This document shows, in pieces, positions 1 to 9,111 of a DNA stretch of 64,000 nt; within the stretch, counting starts at the first letter, position 1, and each line of letters begins with the position of its first letter. The position numbers and the translations under genes are program-made. Where the stretch lies: the NCBI RefSeq assembly GCF_017355835.1, contig NZ_JAFEWF010000002.1:62001-126000 (forward strand). The letters run 5' to 3'. The stretch comes from Desertivirga brevis. GTDB taxonomy: Bacteria; Bacteroidota; Bacteroidia; Sphingobacteriales; Sphingobacteriaceae. Below the pieces are notes generated by a model. The model saw nothing but the letters and a program-made list of their open reading frames with translations, had not been told where the DNA came from and made no database searches.

Positions 1-962
1 TTGGAATAGCACATGGCCAGTTGGAGGGAGATGAACTGGAAGATGTTATGTTAAAGTTTATTAATGCTGAATACGATGTACTTGTTGCTACTACAATTAT
101 AGAGGCAGGCCTTGATATTCCAAACGCGAATACTATCCTGATAAATCACGCCCATATGTTTGGACTAAGTGATCTTCACCAAATGCGGGGACGGGTAGGA
201 CGATCGAATAAGAAGGCGTTTTGTTATCTTCTTAGTCCGCCGCTATCGACCCTTACCCCTGAGGCTAGAAAACGCTTAAGTGCAATTGAAGAGTTTTCTG
301 ACCTTGGAAGTGGATTCAATGTTGCTATGCGTGACCTAGACATTCGTGGCAGCGGTAATTTATTAGGGGCAGAACAAAGCGGTTTTATCGCCGAGATCGG
401 GTTTGAGATGTATCATAAGATTCTTGACGAAGCAATTCAGGAACTAAAGGATGAAGAATTCAAAGATTTGTTTAAAGACGAAAAGCCGCGCCCAATCGTC
501 TCTTTTACCCAAATTGATACCGATCTTGAAGTTTTGATTCCTGATAGTTATGTTACAAATATTACTGAACGTTACAACCTGTATACAGACATATCTAAGC
601 TTGAAGATGAAGAGCAACTTGATAAGTTTTCACAAAAATTGCAAGACAGGTTTGGGCCTCTTCCAAAACAAGTACGTGAACTTTTAAATACCTTAAAACT
701 TCAATGGCTATCAAAAGCTATTGGCTTCGAAAAAGTTACTTTCAAAAAGAATTCTTTGAAAGGATATTTCATTTCTGATCAACAATCTTCATACTTTGAG
801 AGCGAAGCTTTTGGAAAGGTACTCCAATTTGTAAAAGAACATCCTCGAAGATGCAATTTAAAAGAAGTAAAATCAACTTTGCGAATTGCTTTTGAGGATA
901 TCAGAAGCTTAGATGAAGCTATTGCTATACTTGAAGAGCTATCCGGAGGAGTAATGGTATAA
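1..962 (+). CDS. mfd: Transcription-repair coupling factor Mfd, C-terminal part (cut by window edge)
   Basis: The reading frame is open from the first codon at position 3, so this is the last 319 residues of a longer gene. Visible are the end of the helicase/translocase module, with the motif V/VI region (TTIIEAGLDIPNANT and HQMRGRVGRS), and then the C-terminal TRCF domain (about the last 100 residues), which in this family binds and masks the UvrA-interaction site. Mfd removes RNA polymerase stalled at DNA lesions and recruits UvrA. RecG shares the helicase motifs, but the sequence after QMRGRVGRSN (FCYLL, then DLDIRGSGNLLGAEQSG) and the TRCF tail are Mfd-type. The gene ends in a hairpin shared with the convergent TonB-like gene. 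Confidence 0.95.
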   Translation, partial: GIAHGQLEGDELEDVMLKFINAEYDVLVATTIIEAGLDIPNANTILINHAHMFGLSDLHQMRGRVGRSNKKAFCYLLSPPLSTLTPEARKRLSAIEEFSDLGSGFNVAMRDLDIRGSGNLLGAEQSGFIAEIGFEMYHKILDEAIQELKDEEFKDLFKDEKPRPIVSFTQIDTDLEVLIPDSYVTNITERYNLYTDISKLEDEEQLDKFSQKLQDRFGPLPKQVRELLNTLKLQWLSKAIGFEKVTFKKNSLKGYFISDQQSSYFESEAFGKVLQFVKEHPRRCNLKEVKSTLRIAFEDIRSLDEAIAILEELSGGVMV

Positions 963-1000
963 AAAAAGGGTTAAGTTTTAAAACGCTTAACCCTTTTTTA
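961..1000. terminator. Bidirectional intrinsic terminator
   Basis: Inverted repeat with arms 963-975 and 986-998 (core GGGTTAAG / CTTAACCC), with A-runs on the left and T-runs on the right, placed between the convergent mfd and TonB-like genes. It can terminate both. Confidence 0.85.
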
Positions 1001-1012
1001 TAATCTAAAATG

Positions 1013-2062
1013 CTACTGAGCAGTTTGAAAGGTTATGGGTAAACTTGCATTTGTGCGAACGGTACTGCCCTTCAATACTCCAGGTTTCCATTTCGGTGAA
1101 TTTCGAACAAGTCTTAAAGCTTCCTCATCACATCCACCGCCGATTCCCTTAGTAACCTTTATATCACTTAAGGAACCATCCTTTTCTATAATAAAAGCTA
1201 CAACGACCTTACCTTGTATATTTGCCTGACGGGCTGACGCAGGATATTTGATATTTGATGATACGTATTTTATTAACTCTCTTTGCCCACCGTTAAATTC
1301 GGGCTGAACATCTACCTCATTAGCATTATAAACTTTGTTCTCCAAATTTGTTGCAACCTGGGGTTCAACAATTGGACGTTGTTGCGGACTAACAGCCTCA
1401 ACCGGTGCTAAATCCATGCTATCTGGTTCAAGCGGGCGAACTTCTTCATTCTTTACATCGACGTCTCTAAGGGATACAATCTTACCATCGGCATCAATAA
1501 CGAATTCGTATTGAACCTGTGCAGAGTAAAGGTCTCTCGTTGAGGGCCTAAAGTAGCTCTCCTTTACCCAATGAGTGGTTACTATCCGGTCCCCCTGACG
1601 TTCAAACTTCAAAGAAGACACGATCCATATCCTTTTTAGATTCTCCATATCCCGTCGACGCTGCCAGTAAAGGTCTTTCAAACGGCTATAGGTTAAGTTG
1701 TGGTAGTTATAGAATGTCTCTGTAATATTAGCAAAATAGCTTGGAGGATCGAAATAACCTCTCTTCTCATCGTAATAGTAAGCTTCGATAAATTTAACAA
1801 GTGATGATCTTACTTCTTCATCACTCATTGAAAAGCTTTCATCAAGGAGACTTGAATCACTATTTTCTTCTAAAGCCTCTACTTTCACTGCTTCTTTTTT
1901 TCCCTTAAACAACTTCCATGGCTCATCAACAAAGAAAGTAAGATAGCCCATTACAAGAATAATGACGCCTAAGATGACTCCCATGTATAGTAGAGATCGA
2001 TCTTTCTGAATCAACGTTTGTTCCTCGATTTGATCGTCGGTTTTTTCCTGAGTTCTAGCCAT
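1013..2062 (-). CDS. TonB family protein with an unusual central domain
   Basis: 349 residues. A cytoplasmic N-terminus is followed by one membrane segment at about 24-44, a periplasmic region at about 80-215 rich in Tyr/Arg/Trp with no domain I can name, and a C-terminal TonB domain at about 245-349 (IKYPASARQANIQGKVVVAFIIEKDG-type core, ending in LPITFQTAQ). TonB C-domains contact outer-membrane receptors and transmit proton-motive force. The usual Pro/Lys-rich linker is weak or missing, so it may not be a classical energy transducer; many Bacteroidetes carry such orphan TonB_C proteins. It is the last gene of a reverse-strand operon, 7 nt after cdsA. No exbBD lies nearby. Confidence 0.8.
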   Translation of the reverse strand: MARTQEKTDDQIEEQTLIQKDRSLLYMGVILGVIILVMGYLTFFVDEPWKLFKGKKEAVKVEALEENSDSSLLDESFSMSDEEVRSSLVKFIEAYYYDEKRGYFDPPSYFANITETFYNYHNLTYSRLKDLYWQRRRDMENLKRIWIVSSLKFERQGDRIVTTHWVKESYFRPSTRDLYSAQVQYEFVIDADGKIVSLRDVDVKNEEVRPLEPDSMDLAPVEAVSPQQRPIVEPQVATNLENKVYNANEVDVQPEFNGGQRELIKYVSSNIKYPASARQANIQGKVVVAFIIEKDGSLSDIKVTKGIGGGCDEEALRLVRNSPKWKPGVLKGSTVRTNASLPITFQTAQ

Positions 2063-2069
2063 TATTTAA

Positions 2070-2876
2070 TTAAAGAGAAAGGGTAAAATATAAATATACA
2101 AAAACAAGTGGCGCAGCGAATAACAATCCATCAAAACGATCTAGTAACCCTCCATGTCCAGGAAGAATAGATCCGGAGTCTTTCTTACCTACACTTCGTT
2201 TAAGCATTGATTCTACAAGGTCGCCGAAAGTTCCGCCAATTACTATTAATAATGACATTATTGCCCAATGAACTACTGCAATTTCGATGTATCGGGTACT
2301 TAAAATAAAAGCAACTAGTAAACTGGTAAACATACCTCCAAAAAAACCTTCCCAGGATTTTTTGGGTGAATGTCTTTCAAATAATTTATTTTTCCCTAGC
2401 TTCACTCCAAACAGGTAAGCACCAGTGTCACTTGCCCAGAGCAGCAGCATGAAACCAAGAGGAAGATGAAAATTATAGCTACCGTTTAAAAATGCAAGTG
2501 CTGAAAAGAACGCAAAAGGAATTATTAAATATGAGACTCCAAAATAAGTGTAAGCAAGATTATGAAAAGGCTTTTCAGATTTTTTATAAAGTTCTGTTAT
2601 ACAAATTACAATAGACACAGGAGCAGCTATTAAAATATACCTTAGCCCCTCACCTGTTAAAAGATAAACCAGAATCGGAATAAAGATAGTTCCTGCCAGA
2701 ATTATACCCAAAAACCTATGTGGTTTTACATCCTCACTTTGAACCAATCCATAGAACTCGTTTACACAAAACAAGCTCAGTAGCAGAAAAAAAAGGGCAA
2801 AAGTTTTTTCCCCGGTTAATACAGATGCCAACATTACTAATACAAAGAAAAATCCTGTTATTGCCCTTGTCTTCAT
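2070..2876 (-). CDS. cdsA: Phosphatidate cytidylyltransferase CdsA
   Basis: 268 residues with about eight hydrophobic segments. The C-terminal CDP-diglyceride synthetase signature is clear at about 222-250: SMLKRSVGKKDSG, ILPGHGG, LLDRFDG. The enzyme makes CDP-diacylglycerol from CTP and phosphatidic acid in the inner membrane, the branch point for bacterial phospholipids. The start codon overlaps the stop of the upstream DUF2007 gene by 4 nt, so the two are probably translationally coupled. Length is normal for the family. Confidence 0.95.
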   Translation of the reverse strand: MKTRAITGFFFVLVMLASVLTGEKTFALFFLLLSLFCVNEFYGLVQSEDVKPHRFLGIILAGTIFIPILVYLLTGEGLRYILIAAPVSIVICITELYKKSEKPFHNLAYTYFGVSYLIIPFAFFSALAFLNGSYNFHLPLGFMLLLWASDTGAYLFGVKLGKNKLFERHSPKKSWEGFFGGMFTSLLVAFILSTRYIEIAVVHWAIMSLLIVIGGTFGDLVESMLKRSVGKKDSGSILPGHGGLLDRFDGLLFAAPLVFVYLYFTLSL

Positions 2877-3076
2877 AATTCGTTTTTGATAATTATTTCT
2901 AAAGCTTCATTAAAATGGTCGCGGTGTACATAAATTTCTACCTCACCTATTTTATATGGAAAGCCTTGCTTGTCTAATAAAACCCCTTCAACTCCGTGGT
3001 CCACAAGTATTTGTCTTACTATTTCGGATTTATAAAAATCGTTTGAAGTATAAATCTTTACCCAATCATTTCTCAT
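2873..3076 (-). CDS. DUF2007 small putative signal-transducing protein
   Basis: 67 residues of soluble alpha/beta sequence (WVKIYTSNDFYKSEIVRQILVDHGVEGVLLDKQ, residues 5 onward, ending VHRDHFNEALEIIIKN). The pattern fits the DUF2007 family, small PII-like ferredoxin-fold proteins of unknown role. It overlaps the CPBP protease upstream by 11 nt and cdsA downstream by 4 nt, which argues that it is a real, co-translated gene. Confidence 0.8.
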   Translation of the reverse strand: MRNDWVKIYTSNDFYKSEIVRQILVDHGVEGVLLDKQGFPYKIGEVEIYVHRDHFNEALEIIIKNEL

Positions 3077-3989
3077 CTAGAATTGTCTTTGCTCCAAACC
3101 TCCTCTGATAAGCAGCTAATAAAACTACCCCTATAACTAAACTTAATATAGCAACCGGTAAAGGATAGCCTGTTTGCTCATCTATTTTGTCCAGCGACTG
3201 ACCGTTCCTTTGTAAAATGTAAGCACCGATGACTGCTATCCCGTTATTGATAGAATGGGCAATCATAGGAATAATTAAGTTTTTACTGGAATGATATAAG
3301 TAACCAAATAGAGCACCAAGTAACATCCTTGGAATAAACCCATAAAATTGAACATGGATAGCGCTGAAAATAATTGCAGCTAGCCAAATTCCGAGGTGAT
3401 AACTATTGGTCCATCTCACAAGTACTTTCTGCAAACACCCTCTGAATATTAATTCTTCACCGATTCCAGGGATAATAGCAATAATCAGCAGATTGATGGC
3501 CAGATCAACGGGTGTTTTCATTGTGAGAAATTGTTTCGTTAATAAAGCCATTTCATCCTCCTTTTGCCTCATCCAGCTCTCCAGATCACTTAGAAACCCC
3601 GGTAAACTCATTCTAGTATTTTGTACTATTGTCCACTCTATAAAAGGAGTAAAAATGAAAAAAATACCGACTGATGAAACAAGTAATAAAAAACTTAATC
3701 CTTTATTTAAATTTAAATACCCAAGCGAATCAGAGCTTTCCTGCTTTGCAAAAACAAATGCCGGTACGATAAAGGTACCTACAGACGAGAACAGTTGAAC
3801 CAGCTTTAGAGCCCCAATATTACTACCTACCCCTTTGTTGAAATTTAATATATCCTCAAATCCGAAAATCAACCCACAAGCTACTATACCAAGCACAGTA
3901 AATATTATCATTCCTATCGCTACCCATAAGAACAAGCCTAATAAAGAAACAAAAGGATGACGAGTACTTGAAGTGCTTTCCGCTATCAT
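3066..3989 (-). CDS. CPBP family intramembrane metalloprotease
   Basis: About 307 residues with seven or eight membrane segments. The three Abi/CPBP motifs are present: GEELIFRGCLQ (catalytic Glu pair and Arg), a His-containing helix SAIHVQFYGFIPRML and the AHSINN helix. The family includes CAAX prenyl proteases (Rce1) and bacteriocin-immunity proteins; the substrate here is unknown. The frame is open up to 4091, but I start at the ATG at 3987-3989 because the extra 34 residues are not membrane-protein-like and would crowd the divergent dusB promoter. It is the first gene of the reverse-strand operon CPBP-DUF2007-cdsA-TonB-like. Confidence 0.88.
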   Translation of the reverse strand: MIAESTSSTRHPFVSLLGLFLWVAIGMIIFTVLGIVACGLIFGFEDILNFNKGVGSNIGALKLVQLFSSVGTFIVPAFVFAKQESSDSLGYLNLNKGLSFLLLVSSVGIFFIFTPFIEWTIVQNTRMSLPGFLSDLESWMRQKEDEMALLTKQFLTMKTPVDLAINLLIIAIIPGIGEELIFRGCLQKVLVRWTNSYHLGIWLAAIIFSAIHVQFYGFIPRMLLGALFGYLYHSSKNLIIPMIAHSINNGIAVIGAYILQRNGQSLDKIDEQTGYPLPVAILSLVIGVVLLAAYQRRFGAKTILDEK

Positions 3990-4114
3990 CAGGTAATTAT
4001 TTGTAAATTTGTGAATTAAACAAATCTTTACTTGTGTATAGTATAAGATCTGGTAGAAACTAGAGCTATACACATGTATAAAATCAGGCAAAGATAGTAG
4101 TTTAAGAATACCTC

Positions 4115-5107
4115 ATGTCCGTAAAAATTGGAAATATAGATTTAGGTGAGTTCCCGTTATTGTTGGCTCCGATGGAAGATGTAAGTGATCCACCTTTCAG
4201 GTATGTATGTAAACAGAGTGGGGTAGACATGATGTATACGGAATTCATCTCTTCTGAAGGATTGATCAGAGATGCAGCAAAAAGTATACAGAAGCTTGAC
4301 ATATTTGAGTATGAACGGCCAATTGGAATTCAAATATTTGGCAGTAATATAGAAACAATGCGGGGCGCTACAGAAATAGCTACCAAAGCGAGCCCTGATC
4401 TAATAGATATCAACTATGGTTGCCCTGTTAAGAATGTTGCCTGCCGAGGAGCCGGAGCTAGCTTGTTACAGGACATTGACAAGATGGTGTTAATGACTAA
4501 AGCTGTAGTTGAATCAACTCATTTACCGGTGACAGTTAAAACCAGGTTAGGTTGGGATGACAACACAAAAAATGTTTATGAAGTTGCTGAGAGGCTGCAG
4601 GATGTCGGAATTAAAGCCTTGACAATCCATGGACGGACACGATCTCAGATGTACAAAGGACAGGCAGACTGGACCTTAATAAGAGAAATAAAACGTAATC
4701 CTCGAATCCAAATTCCAATTTTTGGCAATGGTGATGTTGACTCTGTAGAAAAGGCAGCAGACTGGAGATTAGAGTATGAGGTGGATGGTATAATGATAGG
4801 AAGAGCTTCTATTGGCTATCCATGGATCTTTAGAGAGATTAAACATTTCTTCAAAACTGGAGAAATCCTTCAAGGTCCTACCCTCTCGGAAAGAGTAGAA
4901 GTTTGCAAAACTCACCTGGACAAATCGATTGCATGGAAGGGACCAAAAACAGGTATATTTGAGATGAGGAGGCACTATTCCAATTATTTCAAGGGAATTC
5001 CAAATTTTAAAGAATACCGCATGAAACTAGTTTCGGCAGACACTATAGAGCTTATTGAGGAAATACTTGAAGAAATAAAAAACAAGTTCCAAACAGAGAT
5101 GGCTTGA
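4115..5107 (+). CDS. dusB: tRNA-dihydrouridine synthase (DusB type)
   Basis: 330 residues with a TIM-barrel flavoenzyme domain followed by a helical RNA-binding domain. Visible motifs are LLLAPMEDVSDPPFR near the N-terminus, INYGCPVKNVACRGAGASLL with the catalytic Cys at residue 103, and the FMN-phosphate-binding VDGIMIGRASIGYPW. It reduces specific uridines in the tRNA D-loop with NAD(P)H. The divergent neighbour is the CPBP protease gene; apaG follows 38 nt downstream. Confidence 0.95.
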   Translation: MSVKIGNIDLGEFPLLLAPMEDVSDPPFRYVCKQSGVDMMYTEFISSEGLIRDAAKSIQKLDIFEYERPIGIQIFGSNIETMRGATEIATKASPDLIDINYGCPVKNVACRGAGASLLQDIDKMVLMTKAVVESTHLPVTVKTRLGWDDNTKNVYEVAERLQDVGIKALTIHGRTRSQMYKGQADWTLIREIKRNPRIQIPIFGNGDVDSVEKAADWRLEYEVDGIMIGRASIGYPWIFREIKHFFKTGEILQGPTLSERVEVCKTHLDKSIAWKGPKTGIFEMRRHYSNYFKGIPNFKEYRMKLVSADTIELIEEILEEIKNKFQTEMA

Positions 5108-5145
5108 TTTTTGAACGACCATAAATATCAAATTAAAAGAACGTT

Positions 5146-5532
5146 ATGGTAACACACATTACTGAAGGCGTAAAGGTATCAGTAGAAACGATCTATCAGC
5201 CAGAATATTCCAACCCGGCAAACGATCATTATATGTTTGCCTACAAAATTTGCATCGAAAATCTTACTGACTATAGTGTACAGCTAATGCGCAGGCACTG
5301 GTATATATTCGATTCTAACGGTTCCCACAGAGAAGTTGAAGGGGAAGGAGTAGTAGGACAGCAACCGGTAATTGAACCGGGTAACTACCATGAATATGTT
5401 TCGGGCTGTAACTTGAAAACTGATATGGGAAGTATGACAGGAACCTACGAGATGAAACGTTTAGTTGACGATGGTCCTTTTGAAGTAAAAATACCAGAAT
5501 TTTTTATGGTTGCACCCTACAAATTGAATTAG
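5146..5532 (+). CDS. apaG: ApaG protein (Co2+/Mg2+ efflux-associated domain)
   Basis: 128 residues matching the whole single-domain ApaG family: VSVETIYQPEYS at the N-terminus, the FAYKICIENLTDYSVQLMRRHW core strands, and the PVIEPGNYHEYVSGC / TGTYEM loop. It has an immunoglobulin/FN3-like fold of uncertain biochemical role, linked in enterobacteria to diadenosine tetraphosphate and cobalt phenotypes. It probably shares a transcript with dusB and ends at a strong hairpin. Confidence 0.93.
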   Translation: MVTHITEGVKVSVETIYQPEYSNPANDHYMFAYKICIENLTDYSVQLMRRHWYIFDSNGSHREVEGEGVVGQQPVIEPGNYHEYVSGCNLKTDMGSMTGTYEMKRLVDDGPFEVKIPEFFMVAPYKLN

Positions 5533-5566
5533 GTAGACTTTCACCTTTTATTGATACTTTCAGTTA

Positions 5567-5604
5567 TAAAAAAAGCTCACCGTATTAGTGAGCTTTTATT
5601 TTTT
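5567..5604. terminator. Bidirectional terminator between apaG and the zinc protease gene
   Basis: Ten-bp stem AAAAGCTCAC (5571-5580) / GTGAGCTTTT (5588-5597), followed by a T-rich run on the plus strand and preceded by A residues that serve the minus strand. Confidence 0.85.
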
Positions 5605-5615
5605 AACTTGATTGC

Positions 5616-6314
5616 TTAATCACTTCTCCGGCCTCCAAAAACCATAAGTCCTAAGTATACTAATTGGGCAATTGATCCTAAAGCTGCCACAACATAGGTC
5701 ATTGCAGCCCACCATAAAGCATTTTTTGCTTGTGAATGCTCTACGCTCGTTTGCATTATTCCCTTATTTGTATTCAACCATGCCAAGGCCCTGTTACTGG
5801 CATCAAATTCAACGGGTAAGGTAACCACACTAAACAGAGTAACAAAAATCATAGCTCCAAATGCAATTAACAAAAGGGTATAGCCGATACCTGATGCAAG
5901 AAGAATAAAACCTAGCATAAAGACCCATTGAAGTAGGTTAGATGCTATTTTAACAACTGGTACCATTGCAGATCGCAAATTTAACCAGCTATAAGCTTTA
6001 GCATGCTGGACAGCATGGCCACATTCGTGAGCTGCCACTGCTGCTGCTGCAATACTTCTTCCGTGGTAAACCTCCGGACTTAAATTAACGGTACGGTCGG
6101 CAGGATTATAGTGATCACTTAACGATCCTTCTACGGCTCTGATCTGGACGTCATAAATTCCATTGTCACGAAGCATCTTTTCAGCCACATCACGACCCGT
6201 AAATCCTGATCTAAGTGGTGTTTCCGAATATTCGGTAAACTTTCTTTTAAATCTAAATTGAACGATTAGACTTACTATCGCTATAATTATAAATAAGATG
6301 AAACCTATATTCAT
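5616..6314 (-). CDS. YugP-like membrane zinc metallopeptidase
   Basis: 232 residues with an N-terminal membrane segment (about 2-20), the zinc motif HECGH at residues 96-100 inside AAVAAHECGHAVQHA, and two or three further hydrophobic segments (about 120-175, 205-228). This is the neutral zinc metallopeptidase family typified by Bacillus YugP. The physiological substrate is unknown. It stands alone and is convergent with apaG. Confidence 0.88.
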   Translation of the reverse strand: MNIGFILFIIIAIVSLIVQFRFKRKFTEYSETPLRSGFTGRDVAEKMLRDNGIYDVQIRAVEGSLSDHYNPADRTVNLSPEVYHGRSIAAAAVAAHECGHAVQHAKAYSWLNLRSAMVPVVKIASNLLQWVFMLGFILLASGIGYTLLLIAFGAMIFVTLFSVVTLPVEFDASNRALAWLNTNKGIMQTSVEHSQAKNALWWAAMTYVVAALGSIAQLVYLGLMVFGGRRSD

Positions 6315-6466
6315 TTCTATAATGTTTTATTAAAATTAATCAAAAAGTATTCCCTGGTTACTATTAAGCTTCCAAATACTATTAAAACGTTATTATTTCA
6401 GTTGGTAATATAGAAGAACTGACAAATATTCATCTTCATAGTAAAGTTACTTCAAGTTTTTGTTTC

Positions 6467-6474
6467 TACATTTG
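6467..6474 (+). promoter_or_regulatory. Putative -7 element (TACATTTG) of rmuC
   Basis: Exact match to the Bacteroidetes -7 consensus TAnnTTTG, 16 nt before the rmuC ATG. The -33 element is not convincing. Confidence 0.45.
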
Positions 6475-6490
6475 ATAAGAAAATTAGCAA

Positions 6491-7807
6491 ATGGAAACTT
6501 ACCCGGTATTTATTCTAATTACGATCCTTTTAATACTCATTTTTTTAGTAATAAAAATCAACAGCAATAAAGGAAACTCAAAGTCCCTCACGGAAATACA
6601 AAACCTCCAAATATCCCTATCTAAGGCAGAAGAAAGAGCTTTGTTGTTCAAAGAGGAGAAAGACAGACTTGCCATTATGCTCGAGGAGGAACGACAAAAG
6701 CTAATCGATATAAATCTATCTTATGAAGGCACAAAAACGTTCTACGTGGCACAGCAACAGAAAATCGCAGAGCAAAAGGTTGAAATTGAGAAGCTTCAGG
6801 ACAAATTAACGAAGGACTTTGAGCTGATAGCCGGAAAAATTCTTGAAGAAAAAAGTCAACGATTCACCGACTCCAACAAATTAAATTTAGATCTCATTTT
6901 AAATCCCCTAAAAGAAAATATAAAAGCATTTGAAGACAAAGTGGAAAAGGTGTACAAAGCAGAATCTGATGAAAGAAATGTCTTAAAAGGGGAAATCACA
7001 AAACTTATGGAACTAAACAGGCAGATTAGTCAGGAAGCTCATAATCTAACCAGGGCTTTAAAGACTGATACGAAGAAACAGGGTAACTGGGGGGAATTGA
7101 TTCTTGACCGGGTATTGGAAGCCTCTGGTTTAATTAAAGGCGAGAACTTTACCAAGCAAACCTCATATACAGATCAGGAGGGCGCCCGGCTATTACCAGA
7201 TGTTATTATTAATCTTCCGGACAATAAGCATCTGGTGATCGACTCTAAGGTGTCTCTGCTTGCTTACGAACGTCTGGTTAACTGCGATGATGATTTTTTG
7301 AGGAATCAACATTTAAACGATCATATACTATCCATTAAAAACCATATAAAAAATCTCAGTAGTAAGAACTATAACAGTCTCAGTGCCATTAATTCACCTG
7401 ATTTTGTTTTACTTTTTATTCCAATTGAATCTTCATTTGCCGTTGCTATACAACATGATATAGAACTATTTGAATTTTCCTGGAGCAGGCGCGTAGTAAT
7501 GGTAACCCCCTCAACCTTGTTAGCCACATTAAAAACCATAGCCTCAATTTGGAAACAAGAGCAACAAACACAGAATGCTATTGAAATAGCAAGCAAAGCA
7601 GGAGCTCTCTATGATAAATTTGTTGGCTTCATTAATGATTTGAAGAGGGTAGGGGAGAGCATAGAAAAAGCTCAAAGCTCTTATTCGGATGCTTTTTCAA
7701 AACTTAGCTCCGGAAGTGGCAACTTAATCGGCAGGGTTGAGAATTTAAGGAAATTAGGTGCTAAATCAAGTAAGAAGCTCGAAGATAAATACCTAATGGA
7801 AGAATAG
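6491..7807 (+). CDS. rmuC: DNA recombination protein RmuC
   Basis: 438 residues: an N-terminal membrane anchor (about 6-23), a coiled coil (about 35-110) and the RmuC nuclease-like domain (about 150-420), with recognisable GNWGELILDRVLEASGL, LPDVIINLPDNKHLVIDSKVSL and the PSTLLATLKTIASIWKQE block. In E. coli RmuC limits recombination at inverted repeats. The domain belongs to the PD-(D/E)XK group; the D...DSK motif is visible. It is a single-gene unit bounded by a terminator. Confidence 0.95.
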   Translation: METYPVFILITILLILIFLVIKINSNKGNSKSLTEIQNLQISLSKAEERALLFKEEKDRLAIMLEEERQKLIDINLSYEGTKTFYVAQQQKIAEQKVEIEKLQDKLTKDFELIAGKILEEKSQRFTDSNKLNLDLILNPLKENIKAFEDKVEKVYKAESDERNVLKGEITKLMELNRQISQEAHNLTRALKTDTKKQGNWGELILDRVLEASGLIKGENFTKQTSYTDQEGARLLPDVIINLPDNKHLVIDSKVSLLAYERLVNCDDDFLRNQHLNDHILSIKNHIKNLSSKNYNSLSAINSPDFVLLFIPIESSFAVAIQHDIELFEFSWSRRVVMVTPSTLLATLKTIASIWKQEQQTQNAIEIASKAGALYDKFVGFINDLKRVGESIEKAQSSYSDAFSKLSSGSGNLIGRVENLRKLGAKSSKKLEDKYLMEE

Positions 7808-7819
7808 GCGTTATATAAG

Positions 7820-7863
7820 ACGGAAGAAATCATGGTTCGTCAAAACTTAATTTCTTCCGTTTC
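7820..7863. terminator. Terminator-like hairpin between rmuC and thiL
   Basis: Perfect 11-bp arms ACGGAAGAAAT (7820-7830) / ATTTCTTCCGT (7850-7860) between convergent genes. Only a short T-stretch follows, so efficiency is uncertain. Confidence 0.65.
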
Positions 7864-7890
7864 TAGAATGATTATCTCTTAATTATATCC

Positions 7891-8928
7891 TTAAGCAAAA
7901 GAATTCCACCCCTGGGCTTTCAAAGGATGAACATTTCCTGATTTTGAGACTAAATTCATTCCTGCTGAACTTTCAGTGATATGACCTATTACACTAATAT
8001 CAGGGTTATTTTTAATTTTATCATAATCTGCCTGTTTAATAGTAAAAAGGAGCTCATAATCCTCTCCGCCACTTAATGCACAGACTGTCGGATCAAGATT
8101 AAACTGACGAGCCGTATCATAAGTCATCGGATCTATGGGAATCTTTTCCTCAAAAAGGTTACAACCTTTATCTGAGTTTGTACATATATGAATAACTTCA
8201 GAAGAAAGACCGTCTGAAACATCAATCATTGAAGTAGGCCTAATCCCAGCAGATCTTAGTAACTCAACGATATCCTTTCTTGCCTCTGGCTTCAACTGTC
8301 GTTCTACAATATAATCTTTGCCTTCCAAATCAGGCTGAATATTCGGATTCTCCAAAAACACCCTCTTTTCGCGCTCAAGCAATTGAAGGCCCATATATGC
8401 TGCTCCTAAATCTCCTGAAACGCAGATTAAATCACCTTCTTGAGCTGTATTCCTATAAGTGATATCATCTTCATTAGCATAGCCAATACTTGTGACACTA
8501 ATTACCAGTCCCTGCTTCGAGGAAGAAGTATCACCTCCTACTATGTCAACATTATACTTTTTACAAGCGATAAGCATGCCTTCATATAATTCTTCAACAG
8601 CCTCTATGGGAAATTTACTGGACAATCCAAGCGACACTGTCACCTGACTAGCCGTACCGTTCATCGCATAAATGTCACTTAAGTTTACTTGAATCGCTTT
8701 ATATCCTAGGTGTTTAAGAGGAGTATAGCTTAAATCAAAGTGAATTCCATCTAACAGAAGATCAGTAGAAATTAAAGTTTTCTTACCCGAAAAATCAAGT
8801 ACCGCTGCATCATCTCCTGGTCCTTTGTTAGTAGAAGGATTACTAAGCTCTATATTCCTGATAAGATGGTCAATTAATCCAAATTCACCCAGGTTACTAA
8901 TATCAGTTCTATCTTTATTTTCAAACAC
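7891..8928 (-). CDS. thiL: Thiamine-monophosphate kinase ThiL
   Basis: 345 residues with the AIRS/PurM-like fold. Motifs seen are GPGDDAAVLDFSGKKTLISTD near the N-terminus, HLGYKAIQVNLSDIYAMNG, NVDIVGGDTSS, IDVSDGLSSEV and the C-terminal LSGGEDYELLFT. It phosphorylates TMP to the active cofactor TPP. No other thiamine genes lie in the window. The ATG at 8926-8928 is the only sensible start, since the N-terminus MFENKDRTDISNLGEFGLIDHL aligns with the family. Confidence 0.95.
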   Translation of the reverse strand: MFENKDRTDISNLGEFGLIDHLIRNIELSNPSTNKGPGDDAAVLDFSGKKTLISTDLLLDGIHFDLSYTPLKHLGYKAIQVNLSDIYAMNGTASQVTVSLGLSSKFPIEAVEELYEGMLIACKKYNVDIVGGDTSSSKQGLVISVTSIGYANEDDITYRNTAQEGDLICVSGDLGAAYMGLQLLEREKRVFLENPNIQPDLEGKDYIVERQLKPEARKDIVELLRSAGIRPTSMIDVSDGLSSEVIHICTNSDKGCNLFEEKIPIDPMTYDTARQFNLDPTVCALSGGEDYELLFTIKQADYDKIKNNPDISVIGHITESSAGMNLVSKSGNVHPLKAQGWNSFA

Positions 8929-9111
8929 AGTTTACAAATCAATTATAAGTGACTTCCTGTCACGGCCATACATTTACACTATTGGTACGAAGAATTCATA
9001 CTTAAACAGCAAGCCTCGAATCAAAAAGAAAGACAGTAATTTCAATAACTGCCTTTCAATAAATTCTAGATATTGATTACTGGATTACTTTAAATTCGGC
9101 TATAGGCCATA

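Noticed and set aside
8825..9076. 83-codon plus-strand frame over the thiL start and upstream DNA
   Set aside because: Antisense to the thiL N-terminus with no protein-like features; judged a shadow.
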